Positions 11,289-22,500 of a stretch of DNA of 64,000 bases are shown one piece after another. The notes beneath the pieces are model-generated. The model made no database searches. It was not told the DNA's origin and was given only the letters and a program-made list of their open reading frames with translations. The DNA comes from Hydrangea macrophylla. Its lineage: Eukaryota > Streptophyta > Magnoliopsida > Cornales > Hydrangeaceae. The translations under genes were made by a program, and so were the position numbers. Location: positions 103,924,140 through 103,988,139 of the forward strand of contig CM066992.1 of the NCBI GenBank assembly GCA_033977485.1, given 5' to 3'. Position 1 is the first letter of the stretch. Every line of letters begins with the position of its first letter.

Positions 11289-11833
11289 TTAAAAGCCTGA
11301 GAATCACATAACATAAATAATTACGTTTGGGAAAAAATTACTATGGATTCGAGTTGAAAATATTGGTTCCCTCTACCATATTTGAAAGGAATCCGCCAGC
11401 AACCTGATACACCGCGAATAGTATGACTCGATGGGAAGCCATATACTATCCATCATTTGTTCAGATAGACAATTGTCTTTTAATTTTACTATCCAGGCAA
11501 TGTACTTTGCCAAATAAAATTAAACTGCTGACTTGCTTTGGTCCTATAAATAATAACAGTGACTCAGATGGAGAGGATATTATTTATAGCTAAGTGTATA
11601 CCATCACTTAATTCTAGGTCAAGAGTTCCATGAGGAACACCTCTGATGGAGAGGTGACCCACACCAACAATCACCCAAAACATTCTTTTAAAGAAGTTTG
11701 TACTGATGATTCCATGATCAACTACATCCGATAGGGAGGATGACACTAGAGCCATCACACAAAATTAATCATATCATCTACAAACCAGTGATGGAGACCA
11801 TGGGATTTATACTTGATAAATTCCCTCTCCCAC
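11289..11833 (-). other. Copia leader, gag-proximal part
   Basis: Noncoding leader between gag ATG and the insertion point of the inner Tat. It continues at 35675-36642. No coding potential or repeat seen. Confidence 0.7.
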
Positions 11834-12084
11834 TGTAGACACCCCAATTTTGACCGGCCGTCGAATTTAGGAGAGCGTCACCTCCACGTCCAATGATGAC
11901 AATGACCGAGAAATTTGAAGTATTCCAAGCTCTTCAGAAAATTCTCCAAAACGCGATAAAATTTCACAGAAAGAGGGAAATACCAGGTATCTAGGAGAAT
12001 TCAGATATAAACTTTTGGAAAAGATATTCAAAAATAATTTGTTTCAAAAAGAGAAAAGACCTAAAAGGGGAATTTTAGTAAAAA

Positions 12085-12420
12085 CCGGCACACGGCGGGA
12101 TTCCGCGGCACTCGGTGACTGCCGCACGGCAGTCACAGAGTGCCGTGCCGGCACTCGTCAAGTGCCGCCACAGGTTTCTGACTGCCGTTCGCTTCTAAAG
12201 TCTGTATTTTGCAGAGCAATACGTATGCGCATGCAAATAAGAACAAAAACTGATAAAGTAAGACTGACAAAATTGCGGCAATCCATTAATTGCCGCGGAA
12301 TTTGGTGAATGCCGCGCGGCAGTCATGAAGTGCCGCAACGGCATTTGATGAATGCCGCGGCGGCAGTCGCGGACTGCCGCGTCAGTATCTGGACTGCCGC
12401 GCTGGACAGCAGTCTGCATA
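12085..12420 (+). promoter_or_regulatory. GC-rich palindrome cluster in LTR
   Basis: Imperfect repeats of GGCACTC/GAGTGCC and GGCAGTC/GACTGCC joined by GCCGCG. The best example is at about 12098-12139, where CGGCACTCGGTGACTGCCG faces an inverted copy with one mismatch. About 95 bp upstream of the TATA box, so within U3. The same cluster type lies upstream of both antisense genes (27010-27165 and 30535-30690) and in the outer Tat LTR (59395-59490). Confidence 0.75.
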
Positions 12421-12511
12421 ATTTCAGAAAGTACACATTGTACCAACTAATGAGGGAATTACACCTGTTTTTTTGCTCCGAAATTCACCAAAAATACCTG
12501 ATAATTTTGCT

Positions 12512-12519
12512 TATAAAAG
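12512..12519 (+). promoter_or_regulatory. TATA box of inner Tat 5' LTR
   Basis: TATAAAAG in an AT-rich stretch after the GC cluster; identical at 33427 in the 3' LTR and matched by TATATAAG at 59583 in the outer Tat LTR. Confidence 0.65.
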
Positions 12520-14762
12520 AGAAGAGGTATCTTCATAGACCAAAGGGAGGAAGAACACCAAGAGATATTGGGAGAGAAAACATATACTTCCATTTCACCA
12601 ACATTCTTTTAGAGAGAAAAAGAGAGTGTTTAGAGAATTAGAGAAGAGCTTGGAAGATCTTCAAAGAAAAGAAAACTTTGAGGATAATTTGGAGGTGATC
12701 CTCTAACCATAGATTATTAGCTTATCCTTTCTTCTCATCTCTAGTCTTAAAATCTTTCATTATTTTCTTTGTTTATCAAGTAAACTTAGGAGTTTCTTTT
12801 GTTTCCATGTTACTTTCTTCCATTCTCTTGTTTATTTTCTTCTCTTGAAGGTCTTGGAGATCTTCAATATCTCTTTTGACCTCTAGAGCATGATCTTTTG
12901 AATCCTATGTAGGCTTGTGCTTCACATAGGAGTCAAAGTTTAATCAACACTTCATAAGAGGCTCCAAGTCCACACCCATGATTTGGATCTTCTAAACTTG
13001 ATGTCTTGAGGAATCCCTTCAATATTCCTTTAGGACTCATGAGTCATAGTCATGTCCCTCCTCCAATGACCATCAAATGGTAGGAGAATGTAGTTTTGAG
13101 TCTAAACCCATCTCCATGGTCTAGACTCCTTGTCTTATAGATTTCATGAAGTCTATCCATACTTCACTTAAAATCTATGAAGAGTAAAGGTTTACAGTCT
13201 CTAGTGGTCATCAAATAGTAAGAGAAGTGGTTTGGTTCAACTCAACTTCATGGTATAATAGTTGGAGTTACCAAATAAAATTGAACTAGCAAAGTAAAAA
13301 CAGTGAATCCACAAACTGTTTTTGATCAAAGATTTTTAGTTCGAAATCTAACCGTTGAAATCAAATGAAACCAACGGGAAAGTGTCAATAACACAATATT
13401 CTACCGCTGTAATTTTTGTTTTAAGGTGGTTTCATGTTTAGAATGGTTTGATCATGGGTTTTGTGAAGCAACAATAATCTGTCCAGAATTTCAGAATAGT
13501 TTCAGAACAGCAACACTATTTTGAAATAATTAAATCAGAGTTCTAATAAAGTTTCTATGACCCAAAATAATTTTTTTCAAGTAGATTAATGTGTTAGGAA
13601 GTCACCCTAAAAAGAACAAAGCAATTCGGATTTTTTTTGCTATTTTTAATAAATCGTGCAAGAATTCTGGACATAAGGTTGCAAAGTGCTGAGTGATGTC
13701 TAGTATTTTCCATATTCCCGGAGATCCGACCGTTGGAATTTTGATTTTCTTTTTGATTTGAAAACTAGACTCACAGAGGCATATTGAGTCCAAAAATCAT
13801 CAAGATCAAACCATAAGAGATATGCTCTTTATTTCTTTTAAGTTCTGGTCTACTCTCTGCAATTTTCAGAGTTTTATGACACATTTGACTTACCTTGTAA
13901 ATAAGGGTCTAAATGACTTCTCTATGATCTAAGGCTTAAACTATGCTTTAATAATGATTAGTTGAGTTTGAATTCAAAGTTTAAGAGTATTTCATAGTTC
14001 ATTCTTGTCCATGTACATGTTCATCTATATGATTCGACATTTGTAATTATGGTTTATTTGCTTTGGATTTAATTACATTAGATAGATTTAAGCTAGAAAT
14101 TTAGGATTGTTACTTCTAACATCATATTTTGCATATCATGCGAACTAACCCTTTGTTTTGTAGCGCTATTAAGGTACAATTTCTCAATCCCTCTCTAGTT
14201 TATTAAATTCCTTGATTTTTATTGATTTTTCGACTTAATGCGCGACACCTTAGAATTAGGTTTTGCCTTATGTGTATATGTGATTAGAGACTCTTTTTTA
14301 GGATTTTCTTTTATTCGCATGCATTGCACGTTTATTATCGCTGCTGGATCCCGGGTAAGTTCACTTGTTCTCTATTGCATATCATATCGCTTGTTACCTG
14401 AATTATGTGGCTTTTGAATGATATTTTGTCAATTGCAATTTTACACCCTTTGGACATGCTTTTGTGATGTATATGTATATCTGTATTAGTTGAGGGCATG
14501 CTTAGATTAATAAATTTGATTAAAAGGATGTTGAGTAGAGGCCTATCGCAAGATAGGATGAGAGAGGGTGTTTTAGTCCGATGGGCTCCTTCCTCTCTCA
14601 TTCCATAATCCCCGGACCTAGTTAATCTCTGGTTTCTAAAAGATCAGTTTGCTTTTAAAATGGTTTCTTAATTTCCCTTTTAAAAATTAAGTGGCGACTC
14701 ATTTTGTTTTAGAAATTGATTTTGAAAAGCTGTGGGTAAGTCAACCTGCGATATCTACAATC

Positions 14763-14812
14763 TGGCGACTCTGCTGGGGATCGAACCCAGAATCTCTGGT
14801 TTCGCATACCAG
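14763..14812 (+). promoter_or_regulatory. Extended primer binding site, complement of a tRNA 3' half
   Basis: The 18-nt site TGGCGACTCTGCTGGGGA starts three bases after the LTR. The match to a tRNA does not stop there. The reverse complement of 14763-14812 reads, 5' to 3', as anticodon stem CTGGT, loop ATGCGAA, stem ACCAG, 5-nt variable loop, T stem CTGGG, T loop TTCGATC, CCCAG, acceptor CAGAGTC, G73 and CCA, with perfect pairing in both stems. This is the whole tRNA 3' half from nt 27. From memory it is closest to plant tRNA-Arg(ACG), but the loop reads GCG at the anticodon. Confidence 0.85.
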
Positions 14813-16040
14813 AATTCTGATTTTGGGTTCACTTGAGGATTAGACTTGAAAACATCCTTTTAATCGAATTAATCAATCTTTGTGTGCCTGTTACATTTCA
14901 CTTGCATGTCCAGCCAGTCGATTGCACGGAACTATGACCTTGGAGGCTCGGGGCAACCCGGTCGGTCAAGTTATCATGGGACTGTGTGATCACCCTTGAT
15001 CTCGTACCATGATTTGGTATATTAAGCATCCTATCGGATGTGTGTCAAGGGTCCCTTATTTGACCAAAACCCGGGCTTTGCATGGTAGCTTCCATAGAAC
15101 CTTTCGATCTTAGGAAATTGATTCTTGATTAGGATTATGTGCTAGGGAGTTTTGTATGCCCAAAAGGGATTTTTGAGATGATGACGATGCTTGCTTGATA
15201 AAAGATGTGTAACCCTTTAATCACCTTTTAGCAATTCCTTCTCATGTCCCACGACATTTGGGAACATGCTGGATCTTGATTATATGATTACATCTCTTAC
15301 ATTTTGCTAAGCTAGGCATCATTGACCTTGTATGCATCCGAATTCATAAAGAGTATGACAACAATTCGATCATGTGATCCTCCTACCCAAAGAATTTTAA
15401 ATACATTTTTGGAAGCAAATAGATTTTTGGTATCTTTATTCCAAGGCATTCAATCACTCTTTCGGAATTTTTTGGAGTTCACTTTTAGATCAAAATTTCA
15501 AATCAACCATACTTGAAAGAAGAACCCAAAATTCCGGGAACCTAAAATTCTTGAAGTTTTACCAACTAAAAGAATGCTTTTCGGACCCAAGCACCTTTTT
15601 TCCAAAAAAAATCATTTTTAAATAAATTTTTAACCCAATCATCTTTTGTTTAGAAATGTTATTATCATCTAGGGGAAATACTTGTTGAATGGGTTTCAAA
15701 AAACTCTAAATTTGAAAACCTTGAAAGGGTAAAGAGGATCACAATGAAAGGAGAAATTAGCACACTCAACATGGATGAGGGTTTTTATGTGTTTATGTGC
15801 TTATGTGTTAGGATTAGGATTTTTCTTTTTTCTTTTGGCATATAGAGTAGGCACACACACACACATGCATTGCATCCGCATGATGCATAAAATAAAAATC
15901 TTCCTCGAATAAAATAAAGGTAAAAAGGTTTTTTTTTCTCTAAAAAGAAATTTTCAAAATTTATTGTAGGAGCAAAAATAGCAAACCAAGGGTGGTTTAG
16001 AGATCCTACGGCAAGGTTAGTGAGAAGAGGATACGCTGAC
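14813..16040 (+). other. Inner Tat leader
   Basis: About 1.2 kb between primer site and gag ATG. AT-rich, with a (CA)n run at 15854-15865 and no gene of note. It would hold packaging and dimer signals, but none can be pointed to by eye. Confidence 0.6.
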
Positions 16041-19000
16041 ATGGCCGAAGAGAGAAACAATGAAGAGATGACCGGATTGAGGGTACTAGTTGAGCAACAA
16101 GCGGAACAGATGAGAAGACAGGCCGAGAACATGAATCGCATGATGGGAATGATAGAGGAACTAAATCGCCGACCGCCGCCGCATGTAATTCCACCCATTA
16201 TAGACCCGCCTTTGGGAGGAGGAGACGGAGATTGGTTCGACGATCAAGAGGCACATTGGAATGATGCACTAAGAGCCAACAGGGACAGAGAGAAAGATGA
16301 AAAGGAAAAGCTGCTGACCGAGAAGATAGAAAAATTGGAGAGGGTAATGCGCAAAGCTCAAGGGGTGGATACCTATCTGATGGAACTGGAAGGGTTGTAC
16401 GACGGAGTCCATGAGACGCTGCCGGCCGGTTTTAAAATGCCCGTCTTTGATAAATTTGATGGCACAGGCAACCCCCGCAGTCATGTCCGAATGTGCATAG
16501 GAGCTTTTCAGCCTAGTGGGCTGAGCACTACCATGATGGCTGTCCTGTTTCAACAAACCTTAACGGGAGCTGCTCTGTCGTGGTACCTTACTCTCGAACC
16601 AAGCAAAACCAGAGTATGGGAAGAGATGATTAAGGCATTTGTGGCACAGTACGAATACAATCAGGACTTGGATGTTACTGTCCGAGATTTGGAAACAACC
16701 AGGCAGGGGAACAAAGAATCATTTGCCGAGTACTTAAGCCGATGGAGAGGGAAAGCTGCGAAAATGGTACAAAGGCCGTCCGAGAAGGACCAAATCCGAA
16801 TGTTGATGAAAAATCTACAGCCAGTTTATCAGGAGAAAATGAGATTTCAGTCAATCAATACTTTTGCTGAGGTGTTCGATGTGGGGACAAGAATCGAAGA
16901 CGCAATTCAAGAAGGAACAATCAAGAAGGAAGAACCGCAGAACCGATATCGGAGGCCCAGTTATGGATCAAATGGAGGGCACTCGGGGGGTCACTCTGGC
17001 CCCACCGATGTCAACGCGCTTAACGAGCCGGAGAAGAAATTCGATATCACCAGAAGTCATCCAAGGGGAGGGGAGGACAAGCCAATGAGGAAGTTTTCAG
17101 ATTTGGGAGTATCATTATCAACCGCCCTCGATAGGCTGTTAACAAAAGGGCATCTCCGTCAGCTAGAACCTCGACCCCCGCCGAGTCCACTCCCGCCATA
17201 CTTCAAAGGAGACCTCTATTGCAAATATCACCAACAAAAGGGCCACTCGACCGATCGGTGCATGAGGTTAAGGCATGACATACAGGACCTCATTGACAAC
17301 AAAGTAATATCCGAGCCACCTGTCAAGGCTCCCAATGTCACCAAGAATCCACTGCCAAACCATCGTGCCGTACCGCCGCCGCGGGGCCTTTACTTCTTGG
17401 GAGTAGAAGAAGTGACATTCGACCCGTCCAAGCTAATCACAAAAGTTGGGGAACCAAGGAAGTTTTATCAATCACCGGAGAATCTGGGAATCTGTATGAT
17501 GGGAAGCCAGCCAGGGATATGGGAAAACGAAATGACGAGGCAGTCAGATTGGTGGGTCCAAGAAAGCAATGATCGGAACATAGGCCGGGTAGGGGAGGAT
17601 GATCTATGGTACCAAAGCGACGAAGAGGTAGAAGAGGGCTCAAAGACCGTTTCAGAAACCGACAATATTTGGGCAAGAGAAGAGATTGACCACTTGACTC
17701 GATCTGGTAGGCACTTCAAGCCACATGAATTAGAGGAAGATCACCCGGGGAGAGAGCTGGAGAAAGGAAAAGGAAAGATGAATGAGGAAGAAGAAGAGGA
17801 TAGAGTCCTCAAGCAGATGAAGAAGACTCAGGCTAACATCACTGTTTGGGGATTGCTGATTGCCTCCAAACGTCATAGGCAGGCGGTCCTAGACGCCCTT
17901 AATCAATCTGACGTGTCTATCGACACCACCCCGGAAGACCTCGTAGGGCTGATCAACAAAATTCCGACTTCGGCTATTACTTTCTCATCAAATGACTTAC
18001 CGCCGGGAGGGCCCATGCTCAATAAGCCTTTGTACATCACTGTTGAATGTTTGGGGAACACCGTACCCGCTTGTCTTGTTGACAACGGATCTGCTCTTAA
18101 TGTGTGTCCTTTCCGCACAGCCAAACGAATGGGCTTGGATGAATCTTCTTTTGTGCCATCTCAACAAAAGGTCCGGGCATATGATAACACCCAAAGAGCG
18201 GTCATGGACATCATCTTTCTTAACCTTGCTATCGGGCCAATGGATAAAGAAGCCGAGTTCCAAATCATCGATATCCCCGCTTCTTTCAATCTGCTGCTGG
18301 GAAGGCCTTGGTTGGACAGTTTGGGCGCTATACCGTCAACAATCCATCAAAAGGTCAAATATGTCAGGGAAAACAAAGTCTGTGATATCCTCGGGGACAG
18401 TTGGGTCCGTTTGTCCGAAGCATCATCAAGTGCGCCGATTCTAGAATTACAGCTGCAAGAAGAAGAAGCAAAAATGGGAGGATTCGAATTCATCAGCGTA
18501 ATAGAAGAAGGGAAGTCGAGAGAGTTTCTGCCGCTTCAGTCCGATCAGTATGCTAGTCCAGTGGTCGCAGGAATCATGAAGAAAATGGGTTTCTTTTCAG
18601 GATTGGGGTTGGGGAGGAACCTTCAAGGCCTGCCTGAGGCACCAAGGATCCCTACTCAGACTCACACTCACGGTCTAGGGTACCAGCCAACAAAGAAGGA
18701 GCTGAGAGCCAAGAAGAAGGCCGTCGACGCACCACTGGATCCTTACTTAAAGACTCTCAACGGGTATTTCGTGAAGAAAGGAGAAGATTTCCCTTTTTGC
18801 GGTTTCCCAGAACCATGGATGGACCAAAAGGACAAATGCATGAAGCCGGGGTTCGAGATCTTCTTCTCCCATGAGTTTTCTGGGTACAAAGACCCATTTT
18901 TGCAAATGCCTGAAAAGTCTGTTGCTGCCGAGGACTGGATTGGTACGCTAGACGGTCCTGCCATGAAAGATCTGCTAGGCGAAGGAAACGCAGAGGTCAT

Positions 19001-19226
19001 AAAGGAGGACCCCGGAAAGACCAAAGGTGAATACATCGAGGGAATAGTGGAGGAAGCCGCCGAAAGTGAAGAAGGTGACAAAGGGGAAGCTGAGGAAGAA
19101 GAGATGGAGAAAATCACCAAGACAGGAGGTCCGAAGAATACTTCATTACTGGCCTGGGAGGAGAGCACAGGAAGGAGTGGGTTTTTGAGTCTAGTGATAG
19201 GTTCCCCCCACACCCAGAGTCTGTAA
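16041..19226 (+). CDS. Tat gag-protease with G-patch
   Basis: Open frame of about 1061 aa. I place the start at the ATG at 16041 (MAEERNNEEM), seven codons inside the longer open frame, as it opens a coiled, Met/Arg/Glu-rich N-terminus (residues 1-55). The capsid-like gag domain spans about 130-310 (FDKFDGTGNPRSHVRM; WYLTLEPS; KESFAEYLSRWR). A zinc-binding CKYHQQKGHSTDRC is near 400. The aspartic protease has LVDNGSALNV near 680, the DxGS form usual in this group. A G-patch follows (about 842-890: MGFFSGLGLGRN and HGLGYQP). The tail after 980 is acidic. The stop TAA overlaps the next ATG (TAATG at 19224-19228). Confidence 0.92.
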   Translation: MAEERNNEEMTGLRVLVEQQAEQMRRQAENMNRMMGMIEELNRRPPPHVIPPIIDPPLGGGDGDWFDDQEAHWNDALRANRDREKDEKEKLLTEKIEKLERVMRKAQGVDTYLMELEGLYDGVHETLPAGFKMPVFDKFDGTGNPRSHVRMCIGAFQPSGLSTTMMAVLFQQTLTGAALSWYLTLEPSKTRVWEEMIKAFVAQYEYNQDLDVTVRDLETTRQGNKESFAEYLSRWRGKAAKMVQRPSEKDQIRMLMKNLQPVYQEKMRFQSINTFAEVFDVGTRIEDAIQEGTIKKEEPQNRYRRPSYGSNGGHSGGHSGPTDVNALNEPEKKFDITRSHPRGGEDKPMRKFSDLGVSLSTALDRLLTKGHLRQLEPRPPPSPLPPYFKGDLYCKYHQQKGHSTDRCMRLRHDIQDLIDNKVISEPPVKAPNVTKNPLPNHRAVPPPRGLYFLGVEEVTFDPSKLITKVGEPRKFYQSPENLGICMMGSQPGIWENEMTRQSDWWVQESNDRNIGRVGEDDLWYQSDEEVEEGSKTVSETDNIWAREEIDHLTRSGRHFKPHELEEDHPGRELEKGKGKMNEEEEEDRVLKQMKKTQANITVWGLLIASKRHRQAVLDALNQSDVSIDTTPEDLVGLINKIPTSAITFSSNDLPPGGPMLNKPLYITVECLGNTVPACLVDNGSALNVCPFRTAKRMGLDESSFVPSQQKVRAYDNTQRAVMDIIFLNLAIGPMDKEAEFQIIDIPASFNLLLGRPWLDSLGAIPSTIHQKVKYVRENKVCDILGDSWVRLSEASSSAPILELQLQEEEAKMGGFEFISVIEEGKSREFLPLQSDQYASPVVAGIMKKMGFFSGLGLGRNLQGLPEAPRIPTQTHTHGLGYQPTKKELRAKKKAVDAPLDPYLKTLNGYFVKKGEDFPFCGFPEPWMDQKDKCMKPGFEIFFSHEFSGYKDPFLQMPEKSVAAEDWIGTLDGPAMKDLLGEGNAEVIKEDPGKTKGEYIEGIVEEAAESEEGDKGEAEEEEMEKITKTGGPKNTSLLAWEESTGRSGFLSLVIGSPHTQSL

Positions 19227-19504
19227 TGGCCCAAATGAGGCGTCTTTCAATTTCTATGTCTGTTGTAATCACTCCAAAGAAAATCAATGAAAGTATGACT
19301 GATTCTGCCTACTCGAACGCGCTTAATGAATGTGATGAATGTGATGATCATGAAATACCCATTGAACTGCAAAAACTAATTGAAAAAGAAAAAGAATCTG
19401 CATGTAAAATCATTGAGGACACCCTAACAATTAATCTTGGAAATGAGAACAATCCTCAAAAAGTCTTCATCGGCTCTACACTTTGCAATAAAGAAAGTAC
19501 ATAA
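19226..19504 (+). CDS. Short frame before RT (pol N-terminus)
   Basis: 92 codons starting with the ATG that overlaps the gag-protease stop, in the -1 frame relative to gag. It is Glu/Lys/Asn-rich with no domain I recognise. It ends with TAA at 19502, and the next 17 codons continue in the same frame into the RT frame (SLLNEFKDVFAWSYNDMPG), which is typical of the segment before Tat RT. So this is the N-terminal part of pol cut off by one nonsense codon. In Ogre elements an intron is known between protease and RT; whether the TAA lies in a spliced segment cannot be told here. Confidence 0.7.
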   Translation: MAQMRRLSISMSVVITPKKINESMTDSAYSNALNECDECDDHEIPIELQKLIEKEKESACKIIEDTLTINLGNENNPQKVFIGSTLCNKEST

Positions 19505-19558
19505 CTAATCAGTCTATTAAATGAATTCAAAGATGTTTTTGCATGGTCTTACAATGAT

Positions 19559-22500
19559 ATGCCAGGTATCGATCCAAAAATAGTCCAACACCACATCCCC
19601 CTCTTTCCTAATTCCAAACCCGTAAAACAAAAATTGAGGCGAATGAGGCCAGAATGGGCACTCAAAGTAAAAGAGGAGGTTGAAAAGCAATTAAGAGCTG
19701 GATTCTTGATGGTCACCGAGTATCCCGAGTGGATTGCCAACATTGTGCCTGTCCCAAAGAAGGATGGTCGTGTTAGGGTTTGCGTCGATTTTCGAGATCT
19801 AAACAAAGCAAGCCCTAAAGACGATTTCCCATTACCCCACATCGACGTGTTGGTCGATAACACTGCGGGGCACGAGCTTCTATCTTTCATGGATGGATTC
19901 TCTGGATATAACCAAATCCTCATGGCGCCCGAGGATAGGGAGAAAACCACGTTTATCACTCCATGGGGGACATATTGCTATAGGGTCATGCCATTCGGAC
20001 TCAAGAATGCAGGCGCAACCTATCAAAGGGCTGCCACCACTTTACTGCATGACATGATCCACAAAGAGGTGGAGGTGTATGTCGATGATATGATCGTGAA
20101 GTCCAAAGAGAGAGGAGGGCACCTAGGAGCTTTGAGAAAGTTCTTTGGGAGATTGAGGGAGTTCAAAATGAGGCTAAACCCGCAGAAGTGCACGTTCGGA
20201 GTCACCACCGGGAAGTTATTGGGTTTCCTTATTACTCAGAGGGGAATAGAAGTGGACCCTACCAAAATAAAGGCCTTAACCGAGATGAACCCACCGAAAA
20301 ATGAGAAAGAACTGAGAGGGTTCCTGGGTAGAGTACAATTTATAAGTCGTTTCATTTCAAAGCTCACCATGACCTGCGACCCGCTGTTCAAGTTACTCAT
20401 AAAGGGAGAGAGATTCAATTGGGACACCCCGTGTCAACAAGCCTTCGACAAAATCAAAACCTATCTCCAGAATCCACCTGTCTTGTCACCACCTTCGCCC
20501 GGGAGACCTCTGTTACTTTATCTCTCTGTATCCGAAGATTCGATGGGATGTATGCTGGCCCAAGAAGGAGAAGAGGGGCGCGTGGAGAAGGCCATTTACT
20601 ACTTAAGCAAGAGAATGGTAGGATATGAGTTAAAGTATTCGCCCTTGGAGAAGGCCTGTTGGGCCTTGGTTTGGTGTACCCGTCGCCTCCGCCACTATAT
20701 GCTAGCCTTCCCTGTAATCCTGATATCCCGAATGGACCCATTAAAATACCTGTTCGAAAAACCCGTCTTGACCAGTAGGATTTCCCGTTGGACCATGATG
20801 TTGGCTGAGTTCGACATCAGATATGTCACCGCCAAGTCCGTAAAAGGAAGGGCTGTCGCCGAATTTTTAGCCGACCTCGCTGTAGAATCTGAGGACAAGG
20901 GAGACTTCAAGTTCCCAGATGAAGGAATAATGGAAGTCAAGGAGGAGTTGTGGAGAATGTACTTTGATGGAGCAGCCAACCAGTTAGGTTACGGGGTCGG
21001 AATCATTCTCGTAGCACCAGACGGAGTCCCTACCCCATTAGCTGTCAAACTCAAATACGACTCAACCAACAATACCGCGGAGTACGAAGCCTGCATAATT
21101 GGGATGGAAGCGGCCTTGGCTTTGAAAGTCGGGCGGATTGATGTCTTCGGAGATTCCAACTTGATCATATCCCAGGTCCGAGGAGATTGGAGGGTAAAGC
21201 ATGAGAAATTGAGACCTTACCATGACTATCTAGAAAGCCTGAAAGCGCAATTCCGAAAGATTTCCTTTTACTATCTCCCTCGTGAAGAAAACCAACTAGC
21301 CGACTCTTTGGCTACCTTAGTCTCGATGATCCAAATCCCTTCCAAGATTGCCATGATTCCGCTGTCCATAGAAGTAAGGGACCAACCGTCATTCGAAATG
21401 ATCGCAGCCATAGAAAGAGAAGATGAAGTGCCTTGGTATGTGGACGTGTGGAAGTTCGTTAAAGAAGGAGAATACCCCGAAGGAGCCTCAGAAAAGGACA
21501 AGAAGGCGATACGACGATTCGCTGCTCAATTCGTGATCTACGCAGATAAACTATGGAAGAAGTCCTACACCGGGTATAATCTGGAGTGTTTATATGGGAG
21601 GGAAGCTAAGAGAATGATGGAGGAAATACATGAGGGAGTATGCGGGCCCCACATGAACGGGCACATGCTGGCGAAGAAGATCATTCGACAAGGGTACTAT
21701 TGGACGACCTTGGACAAAGACTGTTGTGAATATGTTAGAAGGTGTCACAAGTGTCAGATTCATGCAAATTTGATGCACACCCCACCGTCGCAGCTCTATA
21801 GCATGACCACACCTTGGCCATTTTCCGTTTGGGGGATTGATATCATCGGTGAGATAGTTCCAAAGGCTTCCAATGGGCACCGGTATATGATCGTGGCGAT
21901 CGATTATTTTACAAAATGGGTAGAGGCAGCCTCATATGCGACTTTGAAAGCCAAAGATGTGGTGAGTTTCATTGAGAAGAACATAATCTGCAGATATGGA
22001 GTCCCGAACGAGTTTATCTCCGATCATGGCAGCCATTTCCAGGGGGAAGTCATCCCGCTCTTAGAGAAGTATAAGATCACTCGCCATCAGTCATCCCCGT
22101 ATAGGCCCCAGACGAATGGAGCAGTAGAGGCAGCGAATAAGAATGTTAAAGCAATCTTGGGGAAGACGACAGATACATATAAGGATTGGCATGAGAAGCT
22201 GCCATTTGCCTTATGGGGGTATCGGACATCAGTAAGGACTTCAACGGGTGCTACGCCATACTCGTTGGTCTACGGGATGGAAGCAGTCCTTCCAGTCGAG
22301 GTGGAAATACCCTCTCTCAGAGTCTTGACAGAATGTGAAGTGGCAGAATCAGAATGGATACGAGGAAGATATGAAGAATTGATGTTACTTGATGAAAAGA
22401 GGCTGACCGCGATAAACCATACTCGGGGGTACCAAAAGAGAATAGCTCGTGCTTTCAACAAAAAGGTTCGCCCAAGGAAGCTTGCTGAGGGTGACCTGGT

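Larger units (their letters stand above)
11834..14759 (+). repeat. Inner Tat 5' LTR
   Basis: 2926 bp; TGTAGA at the start and TCTACA at the end are inverted repeats. Contains the GC-rich palindrome cluster at 12085-12420 and a TATA box at 12512. Differs from the 3' LTR by one missing 22-bp repeat unit in the GC cluster and by about 20 substitutions. Confidence 0.95.

Noticed and set aside
12015..12641. Frames across the GC cluster of the LTR as small proteins
   Set aside because: They follow GCCGC-rich palindromes in U3 upstream of the TATA box and are duplicated in both LTRs; no sign of coding.
14763..14812. A functional tRNA gene on the minus strand
   Set aside because: Only the 3' half is present; no D arm, 5' acceptor strand or A box, and CCA is encoded, which plant nuclear tRNA genes lack.
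18743..19234. 163-codon minus-strand frame opposite gag
   Set aside because: Ser/Pro-rich shadow of the acidic gag tail; no homology or splice structure.
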